Source: Brachynemurus nebulosus (lineage: Eukaryota; Arthropoda; Insecta; Neuroptera; Myrmeleontidae). From it: DNA of 64,000 bases. Below the pieces are notes generated by a model that saw only the letters and a list, made by a program, of their open reading frames with translations, had not been told where the DNA came from and searched no databases. Within the stretch, counting starts at the first letter, position 1, and each line of letters begins with the position of its first letter. This document shows positions 21,837-32,510 of this stretch, one piece after another. The DNA lies in contig JAPWDM010000072.1 of assembly GCA_035578155.1 (NCBI GenBank), positions 1 through 64,000 of the forward strand. Reading direction: 5' to 3'. The translations under genes and the position numbers were made by a program.

Positions 21837-23230
21837 ATCCCCAAGAAATCGCCCTGCAAGTAGCAAATCGTTGTCCAAAAACAAAATGCGTTCAGAAATG
21901 TCATCTTCGACAGTGTCATCATTACTGTTCACCGAAGTACCATGGTAGTAAAGTCAAAACACGAGTTGGAAACCTATAGTCATCGACTCCCCAATGGAAG
22001 TACGTCATGAACCACCCCCTTAGCAAACGCAAGTTATTCCCAAACCCGAAACGCCAAGAACAGACCCATGACCCAGATCAATTGAAGAGGCTCAATGAAG
22101 TGGGAAAAAGTGAATTTTAAAGACTTAAATAATTGGACATTAAGTGTTATAGTTAAGATTTAAAAAATATATATATATAAAGAAAAAGTACATAAGCGTA
22201 TCTATGAAAATAATGTAGTTTTGGAAATGTTAACGGTGTTCCATTTTGAAGAAAAAGAATTTATGAAATAAAATATTTTAATTGCAAACTATTTTGATTG
22301 TTTGAAGTATTTGACAGTTTCTGACGAAAATACGTACATAAATACGCTTATGAATGAATTTTGAATTATTTTAAGAATTTCGATAAGTATTAAATTACAG
22401 AGTAATTGAGTAGGAATAAAATCACTTGAATAGGGTTCTTGATCGTAATTCTAACTTAAGATTTTTATTTGAATAAATCAATTTTAACAGAAAGTAAAGG
22501 TAAATTGAATTTTAAATGAAAGAATATTTAAACTTGATATCGAATACACAGATTCTTACTTAATAAACCCAAAAAAACATGAAAGAAAACAATCTTCATA
22601 AAAAACAAGAGTACAGATAATTTTTCTATTTTTCATACTTATTAGGTATTTTATTATATTTCGTTCAAAGAAGTTTTGGAATTTAAAAAAAAAAAGAAAA
22701 TTTTAATTAATTATTTAAAGTATAAGGAATTATATTTGAAGTATAATATGGTTAAGGTATTATGTGAATGATTACATAATAAAATTAAAGGAAAGAAATT
22801 AGTAATCGTAATAGTGAAAAACAATTTAGTTTCTAAAGTTGGAATAATTAGGCAGGAACTAATAATTTTTTTAGAAAGAAATAAGAGTTATTTTTATTTG
22901 AAACAATTAGATGTTTACTTAAATTATATGTATTGTATTGTATTATGCATAATAAAAGTGAAGTTTTTAGATTTGAACTGTCACAAATAATTAATAGCAA
23001 ACATTAAGTAGTAAAGAGAATTATCAAAAATTATGATTTAGATTTTTGAAAGAAATTATTCACTTTTGTTATGTCACGTATCTAATTAGGGATTTTAATT
23101 TTATTTTGAAAATTTTAGGTAATTTAAAAACAAATTTTTGTATTAAGCATGTATTCATGTTTCTAATTGAAATTGAGATAGAATAAAAAGTTGATTTTTC
23201 TTTCCAAACAGGAACGAAAAATTAACTTTC
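19076..23230. other. Non-coding interior replacing pol in Gypsy 1
   Basis: About 4.2 kb of A-rich sequence with many stops in all frames. It contains four degenerate tandem units (20,393-20,640) of about 70 bp built on AAATGTTAGGGTCAGTTGGA. It also has a less AT-rich island with a poly(A) run (21,540-22,110; poly(A) at about 21,806-21,832). Short frames here are not supported as genes. The region may act as spacer RNA for packaging in a non-autonomous element. Confidence 0.6.
20393..20640 (+). repeat. Tandem repeat, about 70-bp unit
   Basis: Units share ATGTTAGGGTCAG...GAACCCTG, followed by AATGAAATAAGGTAAA. Four copies with small differences lie inside Gypsy 1. Confidence 0.7.
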
Positions 23231-23248
23231 ATTTTAAGGGGGAGGAAG
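23231..23248 (+). other. Polypurine tract of Gypsy 1
   Basis: AAGGGGGAGGAAG directly abuts the 3' LTR. Confidence 0.75.
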
Positions 23249-24044
23249 TGTAATATAATGCCCGCTACTGTAACCATATAGAAACATATTGTAGACTTAT
23301 TGTTGTACACAACGGTATCGATCCATCTAGAAATGAATAATTGAAAATGGAATAAAGAAGTCTTTGTTTAAATCGCTAAGTCAGCGAAACGCTAAAGAAC
23401 TGAAATCGAATGATCAATACGCGAGGCAAGGGGAATACCGTAGCTTGCTTGGCTTGAGGCCCAGAGACGGGTCGATATAGATTCATTCCATAATTAGATT
23501 CAGTATGGAAACGTAGTAAAGTACTTTTAACAATGTAAAGTCATTTTGTGTAGTGCGTTGTGTATCCTCCAGGAGAGAGGTAATATGTATTTCCTTCCCT
23601 AATATTTTTATCCACATATGCAACCCGATTGGTATATTTTATTTAAAATTTGATTAATTAATATTTTACTGGTTTCCTTGGATATTTTCTTATAACTTGC
23701 AGAAGTTCGCCAACCCCACCCAATCGGCTTGCATACGTGGCAAATTAGATTATAAGTATTTTTACATTATTTTAACTTTTATTGATGAAACATTGTTTCT
23801 TTTATTGCAACTTTATTTAACCCAAAAATGGTAATAATTCTGTAATTCTATATTTTATCTTAGAATATATTTCTTTATTGTTAATCGTTAATTATTGAGT
23901 TATTCAATTTCCTACATTCACGTCTGGGTAGTTTTTCAGCCATTTAACCGCGTCCCGAAATAAACAATATTTTAATTCTAAATATATACAATTAAATACG
24001 GCTATTGCTACCACCTTTTTACAAACCCCTTTCAAAATTTTACA
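23249..24044 (+). repeat. 3' LTR of Gypsy 1
   Basis: 796 bp, TG...CA, followed by the TSD TCAT. Confidence 0.92.
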
Positions 24045-24048
24045 TCAT

Positions 24049-24540
24049 AAATCATTAAAACTAATAAAATATAAAAAGGTTTTCTAAAAATAGGATTGTT
24101 TTTTAAATATTTAACAGATGTCCGCCAAAAATTTCCAAAATTTATAATTTTTAGAATTGTCACGTATTATTTACAAAATTACCCTACATTTAGATTTAAA
24201 AATGATATGAACGGTTTATTGCCTTTCTAGATTTTAAATAAAACTCAAACATTTGTTTTTTAAACTTCTTATTTTAAAATTGTAATGAGTAATCACATTC
24301 TCCAAGAAGTTGATTATTGCTATATGATTATTGTTATCCAAAAATTTATTTAGTGCAAAGAATATTTTATAGAGTGAAGTGTGCTTAAGTGTGCAAAACT
24401 CTAAAAGTGTAATTTGTGTGTATTAGTGTAGTTTTTATTTAGATTTTTTATTAATTAAACTCTTATTAAAGAATGAGTTGAAAATTTAAATCGAGTTTTA
24501 TCTGGAAGTATCTTAACCAGATTGAAGGGGAAAATTATAA
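24049..24540. other. Non-coding part of the hAT-like element
   Basis: AT-rich sequence between the 3' flank of Gypsy 1 and the GTTAC-rich subterminal region. No gene seen. Confidence 0.4.
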
Positions 24541-24784
24541 AGCCAAATTTGTAGCTTGTATACGGAACGGTTACGGAATATTGGAACGGTTACTTGTAAT
24601 CGATATTGAAATGGTTACTTGTAGCCGATCTTAAAACAGTTACTTGTAACAGTTGTAACAAATATTGAAATAGTTACTGTGGTTACTTGTAACAGATATT
24701 GGAACAGTTACTTGTAGCTGTTACTTTTATGTAACTGTTACGGTTGTAACGGTTACACAAAAATCACTGTTTGGCACATCTCTA

Positions 24785-24983
24785 ACTGGGACCGCTTCCA
24801 TCATAATTTTGTCGGTTGTTGCCGTGAACCGTATGCATATGGCGCATTAAGATATCTCGCCTTATTAAACGACTTATCACATAAGTAACACTTGAAAATA
24901 GTGTGGTTATATATCGCTCTTATGTGGCGAAGTAAATCAAATTTATAAATGAAACTAGTGTTACAGGTATTACAGGTAAACAT
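24785..24983 (-). pseudogene. C2H2 zinc-finger N-terminus of the split Polinton pPolB gene
   Basis: Starting at the ATG at 24,983, the minus strand encodes two C2H2 fingers. The first is CNTCNTSFIYKFDLLRHIRAIYNH. The second begins CYLCDKSFNKARYL, and after a one-base frame change it continues RHMHTVHG. Fingers of this kind form the N-terminus of many insect Polinton pPolB proteins. The strand agrees with the pPolB relic at 1-1,869, and the coding sense runs straight into the right end of the hAT-like element. I therefore read both as one gene interrupted by that insertion. No target-site duplication joins the two flanks, so some sequence may have been lost at the junction. Confidence 0.65.
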
Positions 24984-25175
24984 TTTGTATTGCTCCAACA
25001 ATTAAAATAAATTAATAATAATAATTATAATAATAATAATGATGATAATAATTACTTACAATAGTTGAATTTCAACAAATTCTTCTTAAATTTTAACTTG
25101 ATAGCTATTTCAGCTGAGTGTGTGTGATTGCTAAAGAAACTGGCACGTTAATGAAATAAACCGATTTTACAACCC

Positions 25176-25183
25176 TTTATATA
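25176..25183 (-). promoter_or_regulatory. TATA box of the pPolB gene
   Basis: TATATAAA on the minus strand, about 195 bp upstream of the ATG at 24,983. A possible 5' splice site (ATTGTAAGTAA) lies between them near 25,060. The placement resembles the TATA boxes before the small Polinton genes at 7,971, 30,382 and 59,262. Functional use is inferred. Confidence 0.4.
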
Positions 25184-25189
25184 CCATTA

Positions 25190-26121
25190 AATGAGTGTTA
25201 AGTTTGCATCCTTTCTAAAAGGGTGTGTAAAAGTTTTGCAAGTCAGCCAAAGTGATACATTTCCGCATACTAAAGTGTATCAAATGTGAATGTAACAACA
25301 TGATACATTTCTAACATATATGTGCATACATATAAAATTTACTAAGATAGAAATAATTTATTTATAACTTTTTCATTTTGCTTGATTTTCAAGTATTACA
25401 GTGCATGCATACATATAGATATACGCACATATGAAATATTAATAAGACAGAAATTAGTCTCTTATTCGTTTATTATACAAGTATAACACATAAACAGGGT
25501 GATCTTGATTGGGTGTGGTTTCAAATAAAAGGTATTACTTCTGAAAAAGTTTATAGATGTCGTTTTATGGATGGTGCTTGTAAAGGTTGCTCACAGATGT
25601 CGTCAGGGGTACTGTTTAGAAACAGTTTTTACCAAAATTGCTCATAGATGTCGCCAGGGGTACTGTTCAGGGATGGTACTTAAAAAAGTTTCATAGATGT
25701 CGCTAGAGTCGCAGTGCAGCGTGCGGCGGGCAGCTGCAGTGAATTAGAAATTCCATAAAGCTCCTACTAACACTATTTAATTTGCATTTAATACATTATT
25801 GTTCATTTACTTATCATCTATTGTATTATTAAAAACTTATTAGTGTTATTTGTTGTACTATATGTAAGTTTTCGCGTAGCCGTAAACAGTGCCTCTCAAT
25901 AAAATTTTTGTTTTTAATTAATGTAAATGTATACCTTCTAGATGCAAAATCATCATGAAGTCAAAGATATTCTATGCAAGAAAAAAATCTAATAAAATTT
26001 GAAAAGAGCTCTATGACTAAAATGGTTCGTAAGGGAGATAGAATTTTTCTTTAAAATTGATACGAAATTTTTTCGAAGTGCCTACAAAATCATATTTTAA
26101 TGCTTCTTTATTTTTTTTATG
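25190..26121. other. Non-coding region with AGATGTCG repeats and a candidate Polinton terminus
   Basis: Four imperfect units of about 40-50 bp starting AGATGTCG, several continuing CCAGGGGTACTG, lie at about 25,550-25,710. The sequence CTCCTACT ends at 25,768. Read on the minus strand this is AGTAGGAG..., similar to the starts of Polintons 1 and 2 (AGTAGTG, AGTAGGT). It could be the end of the Polinton that owned the split pPolB gene. The partner terminus would be outside the window. An (ATT)n-like repeat lies at about 25,010-25,060. Confidence 0.35.
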
Positions 26122-26123
26122 TA

Positions 26124-27432
26124 TAGGGTTAGTCATATTAAGTGTTCCCAACTTCACATCGGTTGTATTTGTTAAACCGCTGGTGACATATACATCAAAA
26201 CATCTACAACGACAGTTCATTATATTGTTTACAAGCCAACAAAGGCATTTACGTCTCAGTTTAAGAGTAGAAAAATTATACGTAACGAATTTCAAACGTA
26301 ATAGTGTTATTGCATTATATTTGGCTGGAAAATCGCAAATAGCTATCGTTCGTCAACTCAGCCATTTAAGTGTGAATAGAAAGTTTGTGTATCGCACCAT
26401 AAAACGTTATAATGAAACTGGCAGCATTAAGAAACACTATGGTAGTGGTCCAAAAAAAACAGCAACAGTACCAGCCATGGTTCGAAAAGTCAAAGAGAGA
26501 ATTCGCCGAAATCCTCGACGTAGTGGTAATCAAATGGCTAAGGAACTGAAAATATCACAAGCGAGCATGTGACGCATATTGAAAAATGAGCTCAATCTCA
26601 AGCCTTGCAAATTCCAAAAGGCACACAATCTTACACCTAAACAAAAAGACGTTAGGCTACAAAGAGCCAAACAGTTTATTAACTTGCACGTGAATGGTCG
26701 ATTCCCAAACATTGTCCTCTCTGATGAGAATAATTTCCCAATTAAACAATTCATAAACTCCCAGAATAATCGTCTTTACTTTGCTGAACATTCATACGAG
26801 AATTTGAAACCTCGACTGGCCACCAGAAATAATTTTCCATCACAAGTAATGGTTTGGGCAGCTGTAATTTCTACTGGACGCTCTCCGATCGTTTTTATTG
26901 ACCCAGGCGTCAAATTTAATGCGACTTACTATCAAGAAAATATTTTGGAAAGTGCTCTGAAGCCATGGGCAAACAAGCATTTTGGTCGTATGCCGTGGAC
27001 GTTTCAACAAGACTCGGCACCGTCTCGTAAAGCTCGCGTGAACCAAGAATGGCTGAAAAATCATGTCCCACACTTTATTTCGTCTACACAATGGCTTCCG
27101 AATTTCCCAGACCTAAATTCGATGGACTTTTCCATTTGGTCCATTTTGGAGAGCAATGTGAGGACTAGAAAATACGCTAGTATGGCCAAGCTAAAGAAAG
27201 CAGTTTTACGTGAATGGGACAAAGTACCGCAAGATCACATTCGTGCGGCATGCGACTCGTTTTTTGATCGTCTCAAGTCCGTTATCAAGGCAAAAGGTGG
27301 TCACATCGAGCCAAAGTGAATGTATCCTAAGTTTTTGTTCATTTTTACACAATCTTTGAATAAATAAAAAATATTGTCACACATGATTTTTACTTCTTTT
27401 TAAATTGCAGACACTTCATATGACTAACCCTG
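26124..27432 (+). mobile_element. Tc1/mariner element, DD37D type (about 1.3 kb)
   Basis: The terminal inverted repeats are TAGGGTTAGTCATAT (26,124) and ATATGACTAACCCTG (ending 27,432), with TA duplicated at 26,122-26,123 and 27,433-27,434. The left end has T where the right end implies C. The single transposase gene carries one premature stop. It inserted in AT-rich DNA between the pPolB relic and TE-B. Confidence 0.85.
26285..27319 (+). pseudogene. DD37D mariner transposase with one nonsense codon
   Basis: The N-terminus has the paired-like helix-turn-helix (RNSVIALYLAGKSQIAIVRQ and YRTIKRYNETGSI). The catalytic triad is D in VLSDE, D in FQQDSAP and D in LNSMDF. There are 37 residues between the last two, as in the DD37D (maT-like) group. 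The only break in the frame is TGA at 26,570-26,572, where one base change from CGA would account for it. The 5' ATG is not clear: the upstream open frame reads across the TIR, and no good ATG lies between the TIR and the HTH. It ends KAKGGHIEPK at 27,319, about 110 bp before the TIR. Confidence 0.8.
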
Positions 27433-28367
27433 TAATTGTTAAAATGTGTAATTTAATGCTGTAATTTTGTAAAGTTGCCAATTATACGTTAGTTAGACGA
27501 TATTAATTTTGTTCATCAATTTATTATTTGTTAATAAGTCACAGTATATTTAATCTTTGTTAAACAAGAAATTGGTACACTTTTTAATGATTTTTTGATC
27601 GAAAATGGATAATTACTTTAAACAGCTAAAATAGCTCATACGAAGAAAATAGTATTATTCCAGCAGGCATTAGGAAGGAAAATGGTTTATGTACTCACGT
27701 TACATTTGACAATTACTACCGTTTTGTTGATACAATAAATGGAAAGGAGACTCTCCATGATGCTGTTGGCATTATTTATCAATTCAAAGCTGATGATAAT
27801 GAAGAATCAAATGACAATTTTGAATCGGCGATTAACGAAGCAACTACTTCAAGATCACAGCCATGCAGAAGAAGACGTCGATTTGATGTTATTCCACGAG
27901 AAATATCTGTATATCCTAGAAAACCAAAAGTCAGCACATGTCTCCATTCCTATGAGTATTTACAAAGTATTTCAACAGAAAATTATAATGCTAAACAGAA
28001 TGCAATTTTAAGAGATATTATTTGGGTTATTTCAATCCCTTTTGTGCCACTAACTCCAATGTGGGTTGATTTTAATAGTCAAACTTTAATAGATAATAAT
28101 GAGTCACAAATAGTTGACTATTTACCACAGATAAATATGTCGCCAACATCTTATAATGCGATATTAGAAACTTTAAAGAATGCACAAGAAATTGCTAGGC
28201 AGAGTAACCAAGAAAACATCAGAGTTACTTATGATTATTAATTGCAAGAATAGCAATGAAGATCTAAATTACTGAGAATCCACAATACGATAATATTTTT
28301 TATAAGTATGGGAGCTTTTCATATATAAATGGCTTTTTTTAAAGCGCTGGGAGTAGGTATGGGGGCG

Positions 28368-29564
28368 GCGTTATTTGGAAAATATACCCGTATTCAGAGC
28401 TCAGTGTATCTGAACTCGGGTATACATTCAATGTTTAAAAGCATAGTTCGATACTTGAAAATATACCCATTAAAAGCGCTGAGCTCGGGTATATTTTCAA
28501 ACTCAATATTTAATAAGAATAGTATGAAAAACATACCCACTTTCAATTTATTGGTAAACAAATGGTTCCATCAAGTAGTTAAGGAAAAACAGCACTGTGA
28601 CGCCGTAAAAAATTGACAATTTTAGCGAATTTTTTTTGCAAATGTGAGTGAATGCCTATATGAGGGTCGAATTAAAAAGACTTTAATGAGTATCCATTTG
28701 TCCATATAAAATTTTATAGAATAATATTAAATATTTGCAAACTTAATAATGCAAATGCACCTAAAAAAATTGAAAATTTTACCAACAAGTTGCAATGATG
28801 AATCATTTAAAATCAAAAAAAAAAATTATTAAAGTACATAATTGTAGCTATCGTTATGCATAGGTTTTTTCTTACATATTTTTCGTAAAATAGCAACAGA
28901 TTCAAAAATTTTTTGTTTTGTTTTGTTTTCGTTGAATTTTGGTCTAAAATTTTCGCAGTATATCTCAATATGTTGTACTTTCGAAATAAACAAACAATAT
29001 TTCGATTTTTTCAACCCAAGTTACCAGATTAGTACCTTAATTGCACCAAATATTTTTCAGCGGATTCGAATTCAAATAATATTGTCCATATTCATACGCT
29101 TTTGTAAAAAATCCTTGTAAATCTGTTTTATTAATCATTATTCAATTTTAAACAAATTTTGCACGTTTAACTCACATGCTAACAGTTAAGAAATAAGATA
29201 AGAAGTTAAAAATTATTTCAAAAAATTGTAACGGTTTTTTTTTATTTGCAACAAAATAAATCTTGTTTTAAATCATAATATGTGCATATTTTTTTTGTGA
29301 AGATCGAGTATAAATTACAGTTGAAATAACTTTGAAAATATACCTTATTAGTAACTGTATAAGATTACACTAATTTATTGTCGGGTATATATTCATATTC
29401 TCATAGTAGTATTCTTCTACTTGAAAATATACCCGATTTTGGCTCTGAAATGAGGTATATTTTAAAGAGTCATTTTGTTAGTTTCTGTTTTGTAAAATAT
29501 ACCCGATCCTAGATCGGTCAGTGACGTTACAAGCTCTGACTTCGGGTATATTTTCAAAATACGC
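28368..29564. mobile_element. MULE-like MITE 1 (1,197 bp), 9-bp TSD
   Basis: It is flanked by ATGGGGGCG on both sides (28,359-28,367 and 29,565-29,573). The termini are GCGTTATTTGGAAAATATAC and, inverted, GCGTATTTTGAAAATATACC. The subterminal 200 bp on each side is packed with GAAAATATACCCG words in alternating orientation (about five on the left, six on the right), which can fold into several hairpins. The interior is AT-rich without a gene. A 9-bp TSD with structured ends fits Mutator-like MITEs. Confidence 0.7.
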
Positions 29565-30146
29565 ATGGGGGCGATTGGGGACGTATGTGCGATTGCCTAA
29601 GTTGTAGGAGCAAGAAATTTTTTTTTATCAGTTAAAACCGCAATGTTACTTCAGGTCGTGTGTGTGACGTCATTCGCTGTGAGTGGATTTTGGTTCGATG
29701 GTGTTCGTCGACGACGCCATGTTGGATGTGACGTCATTCGTGCAGACTTTGAGAGGTTTTCGATGGTAACACCCTATATGCAAAAGAAGATGAAATTTTG
29801 TGTCAGATTTGAGAAAAATATAAAAATTTGTCGTTTGAATAATTGTACAATTGTGGTTTTCCGGTATAGAATTAAATTAAAAACATCACACACTTGTGGT
29901 TTATTAATATGTGTTATCTGTATAAAATTTCTTTCTGTTTCAGAGGATCATTTCTCCATATATTTTTAGTAATAGTGGGTTGATATTTTTTGACTTAAAG
30001 AAATATTGTTACTTACTGAAATTCGGTTTGTATGACCTTCGCTTATGGTTACGATCACGTTTGGTTCGTACGATCTTTCAGTCACGTTGCATATACGAGT
30101 ACATACGTTCTAGAACATCGTAGATACTATTTTCCCGCTAAAAAGT

Positions 30147-30153
30147 GCTATAT
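30147..30153 (+). promoter_or_regulatory. TATA box of the truncated small gene in Polinton 2
   Basis: TATATAA in GTGCTATATAAGCGGGC, about 235 bp upstream of the ATG at 30,382. A GTAAGT at about 30,172-30,177 could be a 5' splice site in the leader. Confidence 0.45.
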
Positions 30154-30381
30154 AAGCGGGCTGGGTTTTGTGGGTAAGTTTTATTGTTAAATTTTTTCTA
30201 TTATTGTAACTAGCTATTGTTATGTTCTTGTAAATGTTTATTATTATAAAGATTTTTAATTGTTATAGAATTTACTATCAAAATTTTTAATTGTAGAATT
30301 TTTAATAAATTTTTTAATTATTGTTGTAATCGATTGTTGAAACAAAATTTTTATTTGTTATAGAATTTTTATCAAGAGAAA

Positions 30382-30597
30382 ATGGAATCATACCGAAACA
30401 ACCTCATTACCACCCAGCAGGTTAGCGACCAAGACCAACATGTTACGGATCAACTAGTGAGTGAACTAAATGAATTGGGGAAAATAAAGCCATGGATAAA
30501 GGCGAAGGATATGGTTGGAAACAAGGCTTACAGAATTATTGGTGCCCAACAAATACAACATACAACTATTCAACATCAATTTGGCCAACGATTGTAA
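30382..30597 (+). pseudogene. Small Polinton-associated protein, family member 2, truncated (71 aa)
   Basis: Residues about 10-52 closely match the protein at 7,971 (QQVSDQDQHVTDQLVSELNE, then GKIKPWIKAKDMV). The next residues, KAYRIIGA, correspond to the first strand of the putative beta barrel, after which similarity stops and the frame ends 34 bp before the Polinton terminus. The internal deletion that produced Polinton 2 thus removed the C-terminal two thirds. It is likely non-functional, though a promoter is present. Confidence 0.65.
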
Positions 30598-31230
30598 GCC
30601 AGGGTTCTTCAAAATCGCCCCCATACCTACTGCTGGGGAAATACATCGATTCCTGTGGTATTGAGGTGTTACTCGGAGAACGCGAAAGTCTTGCTCCTGG
30701 TTCCATAAATGGTTTTATCAATGCTGAACACTTTAACCGATGCAAAAGACTTCATCCTCTTACTGCAGCCGTCTTTCAGTCATTACATTTTGAACAATTT
30801 GTAAATGAAAATGAAGATTCTATTGACGACTCTTTTGTCAACGATTTAATACATATTCAAATGACTCGGACAGAAGACTCGGACAGAATGTAACTGACTC
30901 AAATGACTCGGACAGAATGCAACAGTGATTTAATTATACCAGTTGCCTTGAAAGAGTTATTAACAAAATATCAGACATTTATTAAATCAACATTAGAAGG
31001 CCGACGTGGAAAAACTGCTAAATTTTATATTCAGTACGTAGACTTTATGAATATATATTTCCGATTTTCAAGAAGTATTTGAACGAGTAATTTCAATTTA
31101 TATATTGAATCACTTTCTGAAATGGCTGACTTATTTTTTATTTTTAATCAACAAAATTATGTCAGATGGATTTTAATGTATCAAGGAAACTTAATACATT
31201 TAAGAGACAACAATAATCCGCAGCAAACAC

Positions 31231-31311
31231 CTTAACTGGAATATCACATTTCACCAACTCGATCTCAGCAAGACTGAGATCGAGTTGGTGAAATGTGATA
31301 TTCCAGTTAAG
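31231..31311. repeat. Perfect palindrome, 38-bp arms, 5-nt loop
   Basis: CTTAACTGGAATATCACATT... (31,231-31,268) is repeated exactly in inverse at 31,274-31,311 around CAAGA. It lies within TE-B piece 2: the sequence on either side belongs to the same pseudogene, and one arm duplicates its coding sequence in inverse. Confidence 0.9.
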
Positions 31312-32510
31312 ATGTTGGGCTTTAAGTTACATTTTGTGTACAAAAATAACAACAAAGCTATTAGAACCGATCCATTTTACGGAATCAGACGATATCACTC
31401 ATGAACTGGAAATCAATAGAATAGCCAAAGATCGCAAATCGTTCAATGATTCGTATAATGGTGTTGAAAAATGTATGAATCCTTTTAGGTCAATAATAGA
31501 TCCTAACAATTTATCTAATATCGTCACTGGTAAAGCTGTATCTGATGAAACCAACTACTTTATATTAAGTGTAAGAGAGAAAGGTATACAGCAAAAACGA
31601 ATATTTATAGAAGAATCCGCAGCGGATGAAAATAGATTCGAAGGAGTTATTAAAAAAAATAGAATCTTAAATTTTGCAAGTGAATTTTCAAAAAAAAAAC
31701 TGAAAAATTAAGCGATGGAAAACGTGCTACACTTCGAATGGAACGCAATATTTTCGGACAATTGCTGGGAATACCTCTAAGAAAAAAAATAGATGTGGAA
31801 ACACGTTTAAAATATCTGTTGTCACCTTTTCCACCAGCATTAACCTATCCTACAGGAGAAATGTATAAAACAGACAAATCTCGGTAGCGATTCTTGAAAA
31901 GTGAATTAAAGTGAAGTAGAATGAAATGAAATAGCTGAGAACAGAACCAAAGCAAATATAGGTTTATAAGTTGGTTGGTATACATTATTGTGATAACGGG
32001 TACTCTATCGACGAAATTGTTTACTAATAAGAGAAGGTATTATTTATGGTATACAGTTTTCATTTCCGGTTACATATGTGGAATTTAAAAAATAAATTTT
32101 ACAAACATTTATCATTTTGTTGCCATCATTTCGTCGATTCCGTTTGCGTGCGTTGTGATTTTCTAGTTGCGTTTGATATTAACTGTTTTAATTTTTCACT
32201 TCCTTTCTTGTATTTTAATTATTTTTTATCTTTTATTATTTTTTTTTTATTTAAATTACATATTTTCCTTTTTAATAGTAGTTAATAGTAGAAATGAAAT
32301 TTCGACATAACCTTGTTTTGTAGTAGTAGTGTTTGTTTTTGTTTATTTAGTTTTAATTTTTTTGTAATTATTTTTTAATAATACTTTTCTGTAGTGTTGC
32401 AGAATTGTAGTATTGTAGAATAGTTTAAATTACTAGTTGTAGCAGTAGTACTAACTAGTAGTTTTATCAGATTAGTTAGTAGTTGTAGGTATTAGTACTA
32501 ACTATAGTGG

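Larger units (their letters stand above)
15842..24044 (+). mobile_element. Gypsy-type LTR retrotransposon lacking pol (Gypsy 1)
   Basis: LTRs of 796 bp lie at 15,842-16,637 and 23,249-24,044. They begin TGTAATAT, end TTTTACA and are flanked by TCAT on both sides (15,838-15,841 and 24,045-24,048). I saw no difference between the two LTRs. The interior has a primer-binding site, a frameshifted gag, a protease-like region and then about 4.2 kb without coding sequence. Reverse transcriptase, RNase H and integrase are absent. Identical LTRs with decayed genes indicate recent movement using enzymes from another element. Confidence 0.9.
1870..24784. mobile_element. hAT-like non-autonomous element, host of three nested insertions
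   Basis: The ends are perfect 15-bp inverted repeats: TAGAGATGTGCCAAA at 1,870-1,884 and its complement at 24,770-24,784. Both ends carry subterminal clusters of GTTAC/GTAAC words (about 1,888-2,100 and 24,540-24,768), as is common in hAT elements. Removing the Sola-like element (2,169-15,775) and the Gypsy element (15,842-24,044) leaves only about 1.1 kb, so this is a small non-coding element that has become large by nesting. The flanks (GTTTCCAT on the left, ACTGGGAC on the right) do not form the expected 8-bp duplication. The superfamily call rests on the terminal sequence and subterminal repeats only. Confidence 0.55.
28352..30631. mobile_element. Polinton element 2, internally deleted (2,280 bp with a nested MITE)
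   Basis: It begins AGTAGGTATGGGGGCG (28,352) and ends with the inverse, CGCCCCCATACCTACT (30,631). It is flanked by a perfect 6-bp duplication GCTGGG (28,346-28,351 and 30,632-30,637). AG...CT ends and a 6-bp TSD identify a Polinton, but the TIR identity covers only about 19 bp. Without the MULE-like MITE (28,368-29,564 plus its 9-bp TSD) only about 1.07 kb remains. This consists of a terminus, a promoter and the first 71 codons of the small Polinton gene, cut off at the other terminus. It interrupts TE-B precisely. Confidence 0.8.

Noticed and set aside
21788..21979. Frame starting with poly-Lys and containing several Cys
   Set aside because: It depends on a poly(A) run inside the non-coding part of Gypsy 1. 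No family features.
20100..23000. A hidden reverse transcriptase in Gypsy 1
   Set aside because: I looked for YxDD, the RNase H blocks and integrase HHCC/DDE in the plus-strand frames and saw none. The region is A-rich with dense stops.
1862..24792. An 8-bp target duplication for the outer hAT-like element
   Set aside because: The flanks GTTTCCAT and ACTGGGAC do not match, so no TSD is claimed.
28329..28616. 95-codon frame joining TE-B, the Polinton terminus and the MITE
   Set aside because: It crosses three element boundaries that are proven by TSDs. It is an accidental fusion frame.
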